64,000 nt of DNA from Lagopus muta (taxonomy: Eukaryota > Chordata > Aves > Galliformes > Phasianidae), in contig NC_064437.1 in assembly GCF_023343835.1 (NCBI RefSeq), positions 21,489,001 through 21,553,000 of the forward strand. The letters run 5' to 3'. Below, in pieces: positions 46,901-55,267 of the stretch (positions are counted from its first letter, which is position 1; the number at the start of each line of letters is the position of its first letter). The notes under the pieces were generated by a model that did no database searches, had not been told where the DNA came from, and was given only the letters and a program-made list of their open reading frames with translations. Both the position numbers and the translations under genes were made by a program.

Positions 46901-47587
46901 TAAGCAATATAAATACAATGTCAAGGAAAATAAATTCAACAGTGAAGCAGAAAATATTACTGCAGCCTTCTGGAAAGATACCCAGAATAGAAGCTACCTC
47001 TTTAAACAAGTCCCAGAGTGTATCTGCATGCATTTATCTTTTCAATGGATGAAAAATACCATAGACCAAACCTGTCATTTAATGGATATTTTATAAGCTT
47101 TTCAGTCAATCTAGTAACAACTTCTTTTTCTCAGATTATCACACAGACTGTTTCAGACAGACAGAAATACATATTTATTGAATATAATCTATTTTAACCT
47201 ACCAACTTTTTACAAGTTTTACATCTTAGAATAATTAACAAACAGAGCAAACAAATAATTCATCTGACTGTAGTTTATAGGGGTAATAATACAGTTTAGT
47301 AATAGCAGTAGTTATCCGACAAACAGATGAAATAACACCCATGACAAAATACTAAATACTGAAGGTACTAAATACTACCAGAAGAAACCTCAATTATTGT
47401 TGTCAGAAGTTCATTAAAATAGGCTTCAATTCAAGCAGTTTATTTACAAATTGGTTTAATAACTATCTTTCCATACACTTTGTTGTCTTTCTTTTTTCTT
47501 TTTTTTTCCCTCAGATTAAAGCTTACCTCTCTCTGCAGTACAATACATCCAACATAGCAGGAGAACTGCATAGCCCAGGAAAGGCAT
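15448..47587 (-). CDS. CFH: Complement factor H (gene span, CDS in 23 exons, 21 CCP modules)
   Basis: CFH is the main soluble regulator of the alternative complement pathway. It binds C3b and host polyanions, speeds decay of C3bBb and is a cofactor for factor I. Twenty-three minus-strand exons are readable: signal peptide, CCP1, CCP2 split over two exons (as in mammals), CCP3-CCP19, and two CCP20-like modules. Apart from the CCP2 split and the stop, all exons are phase 1-1. The sum is 3951 bp, 1316 residues; human CFH has 20 CCPs and 1231 residues. CCP1, CCP2, CCP6, CCP10, CCP14 and CCP19 are especially close to human. The regulatory end (CCP1-4) and the C3d/sialic-acid end (CCP19-20) are both present. 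The gene is head-to-head with KCNT2 and tail-to-tail with F13B. Confidence 0.95.
15490..15495 (-). promoter_or_regulatory. Possible internal splice donor in last CFH exon
   Basis: TGCACA followed by GTAAGT directly after the last CCP cysteine, in phase 0. It might be used to swap the tail, but no downstream partner exon was identified. Confidence 0.3.
16454..16654 (-). CDS. CFH: CFH exon 22: CCP20 (first of two terminal-type modules)
   Basis: Acceptor TTTTCCCAG, donor GTAAGT, 201 bp, phase 1-1. [32 protein letters not shown] and [10 protein letters not shown] follow the human CCP20 pattern (NIALRW, KLYSRTGESVEFVC, KLEYPTC). It shares DMNSNNIEL and GD-IEF with F13B sushi 8. In human CFH this module ends the protein; here a phase-1 donor leads on to another module. 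Confidence 0.92.
17373..17555 (-). CDS. CFH: CFH exon 21: CCP19
   Basis: Acceptor TTCTTCCAG, donor GTAGGT, 183 bp, phase 1-1. [26 protein letters not shown] and [11 protein letters not shown] are very close to human KCGPPPPIDNGDITSFP, CQNLYQLEG and NGQWSEPPKCL, the C3d-binding module. Confidence 0.95.
   Translation of the reverse strand, partial: ERVENVAHLQILKMEIFFPSQSQNIHKVKLCNINARISTSWKDLRRSDVLMGSGQIHRFA
18128..18304 (-). CDS. CFH: CFH exon 20: CCP18
   Basis: Acceptor CTTTTCAG, donor GTACTT, 177 bp, phase 1-1. [28 protein letters not shown] and [10 protein letters not shown]. It shares KYLPG with the preceding module. Confidence 0.92.
19311..19487 (-). CDS. CFH: CFH exon 19: CCP17
   Basis: Acceptor CTTTTCAG, donor GTAGGA, 177 bp, phase 1-1. 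[26 protein letters not shown] and [10 protein letters not shown]. The sequence is at least as close to human CCP18 as to CCP17, so numbering here is by order. Confidence 0.92.
20133..20309 (-). CDS. CFH: CFH exon 18: CCP16
   Basis: Acceptor CTTTTCAG, donor GTGCGT, 177 bp, phase 1-1. [26 protein letters not shown] and [11 protein letters not shown]. Order places it at CCP16. Confidence 0.92.
20803..21009 (-). CDS. CFH: CFH exon 17: CCP15
   Basis: Acceptor TTTTAAAG, donor GTAATG, 207 bp, phase 1-1; the longest CCP exon before the last two. [15 protein letters not shown] and [12 protein letters not shown] match human PCSQPPQIEHG and CYMGKWSSPPQC. An extra charged stretch ([11 protein letters not shown]) lengthens the first half. 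Confidence 0.93.
21990..22712 (+). mobile_element. CR1 LINE, 3' fragment in CFH intron
   Basis: Plus-strand CR1 with GGGCTTGTTCAGCCTGGAGG near 22336 and the terminal GATCCCTTCCAAC, then ATTCTGTGATTC, at the 3' end. It sits between the CCP14 and CCP15 exons, antisense to CFH. Confidence 0.88.
23172..23348 (-). CDS. CFH: CFH exon 16: CCP14
   Basis: Acceptor ATCTTTAG, 177 bp, phase 1-1. [26 protein letters not shown] and GKWQSPPYC match human LCPPPPQIPNSHNM and GRWQSIPLC. The donor is GTCAGT, with C at +3. Confidence 0.93.
23860..23940. repeat. AT then ACAT microsatellite
   Basis: An uninterrupted TA run of about 45 bases, followed by ACAT units, in a CFH intron. Confidence 0.95.
24057..24230 (-). 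CDS. CFH: CFH exon 15: CCP13
   Basis: Acceptor TTTCTTCAG, donor GTATGA, 174 bp, phase 1-1. [31 protein letters not shown] and [10 protein letters not shown] align with human CCP13, including its shortened loop and the basic stretch PRKTKE. Confidence 0.9.
24405..24495 (+). mobile_element. CR1 LINE, short internal fragment
   Basis: GGTGGAGCACCTCTTCTATG, GAAAGGTTGAGGGAACTGG and CTTGTTTAGCTTGGAGAAG are standard CR1 3'-UTR-proximal text. It lies just beyond CFH CCP13 in an intron. Confidence 0.75.
24793..24816. repeat. Poly(T) tract
   Basis: Uninterrupted run of about 24 T in a CFH intron. Confidence 0.9.
25444..25626 (-). CDS. CFH: CFH exon 14: CCP12
   Basis: Acceptor TTCAACAG, donor GTAATC, 183 bp, phase 1-1. 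It reads [26 protein letters not shown] and [12 protein letters not shown]. By position it is CCP12, though similarity to human CCP12 is modest and its middle is short, as in CCP13. Confidence 0.88.
26861..27043 (-). CDS. CFH: CFH exon 13: CCP11
   Basis: Acceptor GATTTCAG, donor GTAATC, 183 bp, phase 1-1. [15 protein letters not shown] and [12 protein letters not shown] match human SCGPPPELLNGNVKE and CVDGEWTTLPVC. Confidence 0.95.
28405..28578 (-). CDS. CFH: CFH exon 12: CCP10
   Basis: Acceptor TCTTCACAG, donor GTAATT, 174 bp, phase 1-1. [24 protein letters not shown] and [14 protein letters not shown] align with human ECELPKIDVHLVP and QCYHFGLSPDLPIC. Confidence 0.95.
29770..29949 (-). CDS. 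CFH: CFH exon 11: CCP9
   Basis: Acceptor TTTTACAG, donor GTAAAT, 180 bp, phase 1-1. [16 protein letters not shown] and [10 protein letters not shown] resemble human CCP9 (SCDIPVF, CHDGYESNTG). Confidence 0.9.
30232..30281. repeat. TAAA microsatellite
   Basis: About twelve AATA/TAAA units in the CFH intron between the CCP8 and CCP9 exons. Confidence 0.95.
31017..31193 (-). CDS. CFH: CFH exon 10: CCP8
   Basis: Acceptor CTTTCAG, donor GTGAGT, 177 bp, phase 1-1. [27 protein letters not shown] and GWSPPPKC resemble human CCP8 (ENGFIS, GYVTADG). Confidence 0.92.
32551..32730 (-). CDS. CFH: CFH exon 9: CCP7
   Basis: Acceptor TCTTTAG, donor GTGAGC, 180 bp, phase 1-1. [16 protein letters not shown] and [12 protein letters not shown] match human CCP7 ([13 protein letters not shown]), the polyanion-binding module. 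I did not find an FHL-1-type short terminal exon after it. Confidence 0.94.
33998..34189 (-). CDS. CFH: CFH exon 8: CCP6
   Basis: Acceptor TTTTAAAG, donor GTAAGT, 192 bp, phase 1-1. [25 protein letters not shown] and EQYWVQIVC match human KPCDYPDIKH, PYFPVAVGKYYSYYC and GSYWDHIHC. Confidence 0.94.
34771..34796. repeat. Poly(A) tract
   Basis: Uninterrupted run of 26 A in a CFH intron. Confidence 0.9.
35296..35475 (-). CDS. CFH: CFH exon 7: CCP5
   Basis: There is no long ATG-started frame here; the exon was read directly. Acceptor CATGTAG, donor GTAAGT, 180 bp, phase 1-1. [25 protein letters not shown] and [13 protein letters not shown] correspond to human CCP5 (KCTSTGWIPAPRC). Confidence 0.93.
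36764..36934 (-). CDS. CFH: CFH exon 6: CCP4
   Basis: Acceptor AACTTCAG, 171 bp, phase 1-1. It reads [30 protein letters not shown] and [11 protein letters not shown], as in human CCP4. The donor is GTCAGC, a weak form with C at +3. Confidence 0.93.
37712..37835 (+). mobile_element. CR1 LINE, short fragment
   Basis: CTGCTCAGCACTGGTGAAAC followed by TCTGTCCAGGTCTAACCTCC and a GAGCTGGTCCAGTGATAGGC stretch, the coding-end part of CR1. It is flanked by an AT microsatellite. Confidence 0.75.
37897..37944. repeat. TA microsatellite
   Basis: An uninterrupted TA run of about 48 bases in the CFH intron between the CCP3 and CCP4 exons. Confidence 0.95.
38213..38407 (-). CDS. CFH: CFH exon 5: CCP3
   Basis: Acceptor TTTCCAG, donor GTAAAA, 195 bp, phase 1-1. 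[26 protein letters not shown] and KWDSDVPQC match human VKCLPVTAPENGKIV and YHFGQAVRFVC. Confidence 0.95.
39495..39571 (-). CDS. CFH: CFH exon 4: CCP2, second half
   Basis: Acceptor TTTTGTAAG, donor GTAAAG, 77 bp, phase 2 in and 1 out. [12 protein letters not shown] and [10 protein letters not shown] match human YQLLGEINYREC and GWTNDIPICE. Confidence 0.93.
39759..39780. repeat. Poly(A) tract
   Basis: Run of about 22 A close to the CCP2 second-half exon, upstream in gene sense. Confidence 0.9.
40901..41006 (-). CDS. CFH: CFH exon 3: CCP2, first half
   Basis: Acceptor TTACCAG, donor GTAATG, 106 bp, phase 1 in and 2 out. [16 protein letters not shown] and YRCNDG are close to human [16 protein letters not shown] and YTCNEG. 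The split of CCP2 after the second cysteine is the same as in mammalian CFH. Confidence 0.95.
41007..42960 (-). other. CFH intron 2
   Basis: 2 kb intron containing an old CR1 piece and a TTTG-type microsatellite (42020-42061). No other feature was recognised. Confidence 0.5.
41548..41880 (+). mobile_element. Old CR1 LINE fragment
   Basis: It contains GACTTGAATACAAAACTTGA and CTGGGAGGAGCTGTTGACCC, then GAAGTTTAACAAGAGCAAGT, and ends in CTTGTGGGTCCTTCCATG with a degenerate ATTC tail. This matches an older CR1 subfamily. It is well diverged. Confidence 0.65.
42961..43143 (-). CDS. CFH: CFH exon 2: CCP1
   Basis: Acceptor TTTCTAG, donor GTAAGT, 183 bp, phase 1-1. [20 protein letters not shown] and CADGEW match human PPRRNTEILTGSW and IYKCRPGY. 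It is part of the C3b-binding, decay-accelerating N-terminus. Confidence 0.95.
43144..47526 (-). other. CFH intron 1
   Basis: 4.4 kb, AT-rich. It holds T and A runs (46695-46717, 43967-43982) and no recognised gene, exon or named mobile element. Confidence 0.6.
47527..47587 (-). CDS. CFH: CFH exon 1: signal peptide
   Basis: Encodes [20 protein letters not shown], a hydrophobic secretion signal ending near the human cleavage position (human MRLLAKIICLMLWAICVAE). Donor GTAAGC, phase 1. The ATG at 47587 is 128 bp downstream of a TATA box. Confidence 0.9.
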
Positions 47588-47714
47588 ACTAGTGATTCAG
47601 GAACTCAGAAGTAAGTTCATTTAGTACTGTAGCCAATTTTTTTTTTTAATTACTTTGTGTTATGTGCACTCCTAATTTACTCACTGACTGCCTCCAGGGA
47701 CTGACCTTGCCCCA

Positions 47715-47720
47715 TTTATA
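47715..47720 (-). promoter_or_regulatory. TATA box of CFH
   Basis: TATAAATGG on the minus strand, 128 bp upstream of the CFH start codon, so a start of transcription near 47685 is expected. An AGGGGAAGTGA ETS/PU.1-like motif lies a little further upstream (about 47740-47750). Function is inferred. Confidence 0.55.
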
Positions 47721-47944
47721 CTGAGTGATTTCAGCAGTCACTTCCCCTAATCCTCTTGCAACACACACTTGCTGCTTTTTTTTCCCCTCTCCAAACTTTA
47801 CTAAATAAATAAAATATGTCTAACAATTTGGGTTGACATTGTTCCTCCCTGCAGTCTGCTTATTCTTGCATCTTTGTAGTTGCACAACTATATACATAGT
47901 TTTATTGCCTGTGTTTTATATGCTTTGTCAAAAAAATCTAATTC

Positions 47945-48708
47945 ACACTAAATGCAGATGCTGGGTCTGGTCTTGTTCAATATCTTGAACATAATGTCCG
48001 CCCTGATTAAGTATGCCAATGATACACAGCTGGGAGGAATGGTTGACACTCAGCAAGACCTGGACAGACTGGTGAACTGAAAAACAATAAACCAGATGAG
48101 GTTTAACAAAGTCTTGCAGCTGGGAAGGAATAACCACGAGTATCAGTACAGGTTGTGACATGACCTGCTGGAAAGGATCTTTGTGGCGAAGGTCCTGGCG
48201 GATGACAGGTTGGTGATGAGCCAGCAGTGTGCCCTGGTAGCTAAGAAGGCCAATGGGATCCTAGGGTGCATTAAAAGGAACGTGGCCAGGAGGTTGAAGG
48301 AATTGATCCTCCCTCTCTACTCTGCCCTGGTCTGGTCAGGCCTCACCTGGGGTATTGTATCCAGTTACAATATCCAGCACAAGGAAAACAAGGATCTCCT
48401 GGAGAGAGTCCAGTGGAGAGCCACAAAGATGACATGGCCAATCTCTTTTCTGCAGTCTGTGGGAACAGGACAAAGGGAAACAGTCATAAACTGGAGCACA
48501 GGAAGTTCTGCTCCAATATGGAAAGGAATTTCTTCACAGTAAGGGTGACGGAGCACTGGAGCAGGCTGCCAGGGGAGGTTATGGATTCTATTTCTCTAGA
48601 GATATTCAAGACCTGCCTGGACACCTATGTGTGCAGCCTGCATGAGGGAGCCTGGACTTGATCTCTGGAGGTCTCTTCCAGCCCCTACAATTCTGCAATC
48701 CTTTGAAA
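47945..48708 (+). mobile_element. CR1 LINE, 3' part, upstream of CFH
   Basis: Carries a decayed FADD box (TATGCCAATGATACACAGCT), AGCCAGCAGTGTGCCCTGG, a GGCCAATGGGATCCTAGGG stretch and the 3' end GATCTCTGGAGGTCTCTTCC. It starts about 225 bp upstream of the CFH TATA box. Confidence 0.88.
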
Positions 48709-49859
48709 AATACAAACTGATTTACTAACCCTTTGGTTCATGCTTAAGACAGCCAACCACCCAGAGAAAAGGAAACATACTTAACCACGTAATCCTTGGT
48801 GACATTGAAGCATTTGTTTCAGTATCACATGCAAAATTTTATGATGTAGGAGATACGAATGAATATAATAATTGTAATAAGAATAAGGAAGCATCAAAAA
48901 GAATAATACAAACTGCAGAAAAAGAGGAACTATGTGGCAAACTGGACTAGCAGAGGAAGCCTTTGTGAATTTACATTAGCAACAGTCTTACTAATATCTT
49001 CCTTAAAATGCCTTAGCTTTAGAAGTGCACTGTGTTGGAAATGTGGACAATATAAGGGCAATTATTTGACACTTGAGAATTTGGGAAAAAGTGTAAGAGG
49101 GTGAAGTGCTCTTGAGAGTTGGATACAAAACAGCTGACCTCATATTCTGTATTGGTGGCGTCTGACTCACACGCAAAATACACTGATTCGTCTTCTGTAT
49201 GCTCCCAAAAGACCACATAAAAGACCCTTAAGATCACTGGCTTGGTTAGCCTACTGATGTAGGTTAAAATTGAGTATGTTTAGAAGACAGATCTCAAATC
49301 AAACCTGAAATCCAAATCAGTGATTTTTTTTTTTCTTCTCAAAATATGGTAAGAATAGATTTGTTTTTACCTAGACCATGTTTGCAGTTACTGATTAAAG
49401 AAGTAGTCTTCATGAAAAATAGCTTCCAGCTGTCTCACCTACAAGAAATCTACCAGGTATTAAAACATCTCTTTCCTTTCCCTCCCTCTTTCTCTTGTCA
49501 AATGACTCATAAGTGGAAGATGAACTCTTGCCCTGCTTCATGTCTCTGTGATGAGCACACTGAATCAATTTTGGACCTATTAGTACACATTTGATCAGTC
49601 AAGATAAATGTTTATGCACCTAAGTTAAGATTTATGAAATAGCTTGTCACAGGACAGTACTGAACAAATCTTAAATTCCTGTTGTTCTGCGATACAGAAA
49701 AAGGTCCTTCTGCAGACAGCAGTGCTCTTAACTGCACCAGAACACTTCCATTTTTCTTCTCTGCACCAACCTTACTGCATGCATTTATGTGTTTCAGTAC
49801 CAGGGAATTGTTAAGTACAAAAGCAAGTTTCCTTATGGTGAGAAGAAATGATATCACTG

Positions 49860-50395
49860 CAGACTGGGTGATGAGTTAATTGAAAGCAACACTGCAGAGA
49901 GGGACTGGAATACTGGTTGATGAACAACTAGATGCAAACCAGCAATGTGCACTTGCGGCCCAGAAAGCCAAACAGGCTACATGAAAACAAATGTGGCTAG
50001 AAGGTTGAGGAAGAAAGCTCTGGGGAGAATTTACTGTGGCCTCTCAGTACATAAAGGGGGCTTATAAGAAAAGTGGAGAAGGACTAACTTCCAGGCTCAT
50101 AGTGACAGAACAAGGGCAATGGTTTTAAAGTGAAAGAGACTATATTTAGATTGGTTACAAGGAAGACATTTTTATGATGAGACATCGGTATGGGTTGCCC
50201 GAAGAAATTGTGAATGTCCCGAAACTGGATATTGTGGATGAATTGGAAGTGTTCAAAGTCAAGCTGGAGGGGCTTCAAAGTTGAGCGACCCAACTTAGGA
50301 ATGGATGTCCCTACACACTGTGGGAGTGTTGAAAGTAGATGGTTATTAACAGTCTCTTCCAAAATAAACTATTCAGTGATTCTACTCTAAGAACT
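49860..50395 (+). mobile_element. CR1 LINE, degraded 3' part
   Basis: AACCAGCAATGTGCACTTGC, GGCCCAGAAAGCCAA and a late ATTCAGTGATTCTACTCT end mark a diverged CR1 with internal deletions. Confidence 0.7.
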
Positions 50396-51454
50396 TAAGA
50401 TGGTTTCCAGTCACAGCTGCAGTAATAACTGCTTTTCAAATGTAGCGGTGTCACTGCTGTTTCCTAATTCCTTCACCTCTGTAGAAAGCTCAGAGAGCTG
50501 AAAATATGTTGAGACAGAGTGCTGGGAGACACATTCCATCCTAGAGACTGTGGTTCAAACCAATTACATGTAAAAATCTATGAGGGAGGCATAGGTTCTA
50601 TCATTTCTGCAGTTTTGATGCTGTATCTTCTGATGTCAAAAACTTAAAGAAGATCAAGTTTATCAAACTGCTTTTGGGTTACTAGCTAAAATATTATGGA
50701 TATGAACCACAGTCAGACAAGGATACTTTGACCTAAAGCTGAACTGAACCTAGAACTAAATTGAAAATTTACCATAAATTCATCACTTGCTCTCTATGAA
50801 CACTGCGAATGTTAAAATATTTAAAATGAAAGATAAAATCAGCACATAAAAGACAAGTATAAACTTACTACAAAAACATTTAAGCTAAAAATTTGAAGAA
50901 ACACCTTAAAAGTGAGGCTCTGAAGTATTTTTCATAGAGGAATAACGTAGGCAAAAGAAACAACAACTAATCACAAATTGGAGAATGAGACTCAATTCTT
51001 TCCAGTCTCATGCTCATGAACTCTGTGGGTTACTGACTAATCTTATCCTAACCAAGTGGAAATAAAAATCAGGAACTTAATCCTTCTTCTTTTCCTCATT
51101 CCTCTATAGTATATCTATTGATTTAAAAGCAACTTCTTTTATCGTATCTGACTTACAGTCATCTCTGGCCTTTAAGAAAGTTGAATTGAATAAGCAAACA
51201 CACTAACAAAGAAGTATCAGCAGGACCTCTACAGTAACGAGAATTAATCTCTAAAGTACACTTACCTCCTGGTGATAACAAAGGCAGAAACATTCAAGTA
51301 ATTAGTCAATCAAAGGCAGCTGGATCTTACCTCTAGAAGAACAACTATTGCTAGGAGAACTTCCGTAACTGTGCCTAAATATTCTCTTGGTTATGGCCAG
51401 ATAGGCATGGTATTACCATGTACTCCCTGTACTAGCAAAAGGGCACGTCTAGAT

Positions 51455-51560
51455 ACAGGATCATAGGAAGGTTCAGGCTGGAAAAGACCTCAGGAAGCAA
51501 CTTTGTCTAAAACTCCTTCACAAACCAAGATACTCAAGACTTTATTGATTCCCTACTCAG
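51455..51560 (-). mobile_element. CR1 LINE, 3' end stub
   Basis: The plus strand reads GGATCATAGGAAGGTTCAGG, CTGGAAAAGACCTCAGGAAG, the reverse of a CR1 3' end. Confidence 0.7.
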
Positions 51561-52229
51561 TCTGGGGACTTAAAACTACATTTCAGCATGTTTGCACAAA
51601 CCTGATTTGTTTTGAAAGAACAGACCTGAGAAAGTCAGTCTTCCAGCAGGCAACTTGCGATGCTTAATAATAGGACCCAAGTTTACTCACTACTGAAACA
51701 GCACTTCTGACCATTATAAGGTCAGAATGTTCTAACAGCATGCTTTCTGTATCACCTGGTTGTAATTATATAATTAGGGCCTGCAGCACTCCAGAAGCAG
51801 TCATTATTTTGCTCAAAAATATTCACAAAAGAGCCCTCAGTAGTGAAATTAATAGTGAAACCATCTTTTGTCAACAGTTGTCTCTCCCACAGTCAGACAA
51901 CTTCAATTTATAATGACACTATGTCTCATGTAATATCTGCAATTGCAACATATGGGTATAAAAAGGAAAGCATGCCCAGTTTACTGAACTTAAACCTAAT
52001 CAGAATGAAAGTTGTTTACTGATTTATTAATAGCACATAATTAACTAGCAATAAGTGAGCTATACTTTCAGGATCAGCATCGGCAGTACAACAGAAAAGA
52101 CACTTAACAGAAAAAATGCAAATGAACACCTAACACCTAAATGTAGGTCTTTTCATCACTAATCCCCCAAATTCATGTTCAAGCAGAGAGTTGTTGCCAC
52201 CCACCTATAGAATTATATGCACAGTTCTC

Positions 52230-52391
52230 CTCTCCCATACCTCCTGTTTGAGATGTGGGATCTCAACGTGCACCTGTACTGCTTGCTAAAATCTGCAACT
52301 TCACATATTGTCAATTAAGTACCACACAAAGTCACATGCACACACAGGTGCACGTTAAGTCCCCACACCTCCAACAGGAGATATGGGAGAG
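52230..52391. repeat. 162-bp imperfect palindrome (48-bp arms, 66-bp centre)
   Basis: 52230-52277 and 52344-52391 are reverse complements at 42 of 48 positions without gaps; both arms run from CTCTCCCATA to GTGCACCTGT. If the minus strand were transcribed, four of the six mismatches would be G-U pairs. No flanking target repeat was evident. It may be a small non-autonomous DNA element or a hairpin RNA source. Confidence 0.75.
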
Positions 52392-53521
52392 GGAGGCTCT
52401 GCAGCTAACTCTTTGTGCATGCAACTGCATGCATGAGTAGAATTCTTAGGGGAAGGACCTTCACCACACTTCCAATTACTATTAATAGCATCCCATTCTC
52501 CTAGTTTGAAATTCTTTAGTCAAAAGAAAAGTGAAAATCACTTTAAGAAAATGTTCTTCTCAAAAGAAAAAAAAAAAAAAACAAAAAAAAAAACCCCAAA
52601 ACAAAACAAAAAAAACCAAACCAACAAACTCTATATAAATAGAAAAGTAACTGCCACAACCTTTAGTTTAAACAAAGTCCTCCTGCCCACAGCTGAGTGG
52701 AGATTTACTGGAAGGCAGTTCAGAGGTTATCATCATTGCCTCCCACATCACTCTCCATTGCTGCAGTGCTGCCATTCCTCTAATTCTCACAGTTGCTTTC
52801 CTAGTCAACACAGATGTCAGAACACTGTGGTGTACAAGGGCTGGGGGTAGCCCTGAATTGGATACACATCCTTTTTTGGATAAAAAGCAAAGATCAAGTC
52901 ATACTGAGTGCCATGTCTGAAATAGTCTTACAGGGATCTTGTTTGCATCATGTATGCAATGTATGTCTTAGATTCATGTCTCTGAGACAGTCATACTCAA
53001 GGGGCTATGGAAAACATGCCCTCTACCATCAGTTTTGTTAGACAATAAAAATGAAAACAATGAAAACAAAACTTTCTCTAACTATTTGATTCTTTCAGAG
53101 GAATTACCAAATCCAAAATTTCTCCAGTTTCTTCTATCCTAGCTTACAAAAACCTTAAAACTCTGTTCTCACTTTGGGCTATTTCAGTCTGTTACTATTT
53201 CTGAATCACTATCAAACCTTCCTCTCCTTCAGAACAGTCTGTGTACTTCACAAACATAAAAAAAAAGAAAAAAAAAAAGAAAAAAAAAAGTGGAAAAACA
53301 GGAGGACTCCATGAACACTTTTTCTATGAAGTTTAAATAAATGCTTTCCTTGTAGTTTTTATATCACACACATTACAGCATTGTACTCTAGTAACTATAT
53401 CAGACAGTAAAAAGAAGACATGGGCAACTTCTGAACGCAAAACATACAATAAAAAGTAAATAGGCTTATTAAAGCTTTAAAGATACATAAGAATGGCCAA
53501 CTTTGTTTAGAAATAAATACC

Positions 53522-53543
53522 TTTTTTTTTTTTTTTTTTTTTT
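53522..53543. repeat. Poly(T) tract
   Basis: Run of about 22 T in the spacer between CFH and KCNT2. Confidence 0.9.
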
Positions 53544-54539
53544 AAGTAAGCTGGAATAATCTGGAGCTTGTGCTGCTGTTTTTAGTTACGATTAACAGCT
53601 TTTGTAAAGCTTCATGTTGTATTAGTAATATTCTGCAAATGGCTGTGCCTTCTCGAAGGGCAATAAGATCTATCAGCAGCTATTCCCGTATATTCCCATT
53701 ATATACAATATAAAGGTTAGATAAGCAATGTATATTGACTGCCTCCCTGCCCATCCTCCAGGAGTTCACTGTAACATTTAGAATGAGCCAGAAATGGACC
53801 TTATATCTAACAGCTAAGAACCCAATAAAATGTAACAAATGTACATTTAAACAACCAAACAAAAGAGATGAAACCAACATAGCTCACGTTGACCTAACTT
53901 ACCATCAACTTCTTTTTGAGAAAAGGATGTGAAAGAGATCAGGGTGGTATTGCTGAGGTAGTTACTTTGCAAAAAGGAGAAGAAAGAAAATGATGATGCT
54001 TTCAAATTATAATGTGTGGGAACAAAGGCTATTGTTAGGGAAAAATGCAAGACAGAAGTAAATATCTGAATAGAAAAGGACAGAATTGAATAAGGAATGG
54101 TCCAGGCAGTCTTTGGAAATGAAATGGAAGTAGCTGATTTTTAACTAACAGGCCTGATGTTATGGTGACAAAACTGGAGAAGGAAATCAGTGCTGCCCTT
54201 ATTTGAGCAGCAATTTGTAGATAAAATGATGGGTCCAAGCAGAAATGCATGCGAGATTGTATAAAAATAAATGTACAAGAATCAGGTCTAACTAGATAAA
54301 AAATTACGGTCTCAAAGAATTGTGGGCTCTATAATTGGTACACCGCTCAGCAGCATGTTCTTAGCTTTCCATCAACCATAAGAACAAATAAAAGAAAAAT
54401 ACAAGGCTTCAACCAACATTTAGAGGTCATTTTGTCCTCTTGCTACTTTGTAAGAACCCACTTAGGCATTCTGTCCTGAACTGCCCTGATCATCATTATT
54501 AGTATACTGTGGTGATATATATGTTTTTTTAGATATTTT

Positions 54540-55012
54540 TGTAAAAATCACAGTCAACAAGCGTAAGTCAGGTCAGAGAGGACAACCTTCCTCTTGCAGT
54601 GTGGTAATGCCAAGCCCCATATCAGTTTGAAAGTCATGAAGCACATCGTGAATCCTGGCTGGGCTGTCTTACTAAATCCCCCATAAAGTCCAGATTTGGC
54701 ACCTTCTGACTTCCATCTGTTCAGGACAATGAAAGAGGGACTGCGTGGGCAACATTTTCCTAGCAGAAATACTGTCATAGCAGCTGTGAAACAGTGGGTC
54801 ACCTCCTCTTGTGCAGATTTTTGCAATTGCAGCATACAGACTCTTGTTCATCACTGAAGAAAATGCATAGGTAATGGTGGTGACTTTGCTGAAAAATTTT
54901 GTTTTAAAGCTGAGAATTTGATCTATTAAACAGTACTATTGTGCTTTTTGTATTCCTTATAGTTTCCATGGAAATAAATATGAGGCATTACTTTCAGATC
55001 AACCTAGTAATT
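54540..55012 (+). mobile_element. Mariner DNA transposon, 3' part (Galluhop-like)
   Basis: The plus frame reads GNAKPHISLKVMKHIV, GWAVLLNPP, stop, SPDLAPSDFHLFRTMKEGL and QHFPSRNTVIAAVKQWV, the C-terminal catalytic part of a mariner transposase. The usual DNARPH aspartate is Gly here, and the SPDLAPSD aspartate is kept. A TAA falls before SPD (54682-54684) and the frame ends near 54857. The 3' end GGCATTACTTTCAGATCAACC looks like a mariner terminal repeat. The 5' half is missing, so it is dead. Confidence 0.85.
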
Positions 55013-55228
55013 TGCATTGTTTCAGCTGATGTTTTACCTATACTCCACCAGATATGTGAGTAACATAAACAGGAAGCTTCAAAATTTTATTCTTTCTGTA
55101 CCTCAGTATGACCCAAGATTTCTACATAATCACTAGCAAAACATTCAGGAGCCCAGTTCTTTCTCCCTCTGCCTCCCTTAAACTTCAGTTAAGTGCTTGG
55201 GAAGACTTTCTCTCCTGTATCTAGCCAG

Positions 55229-55232
<4 letters not shown>

Positions 55233-55264
<32 letters not shown>
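55233..55264. repeat. Poly(T) tract
   Basis: Run of about 32 T, the longest homopolymer in the window. Confidence 0.9.
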
Positions 55265-55267
<3 letters not shown>

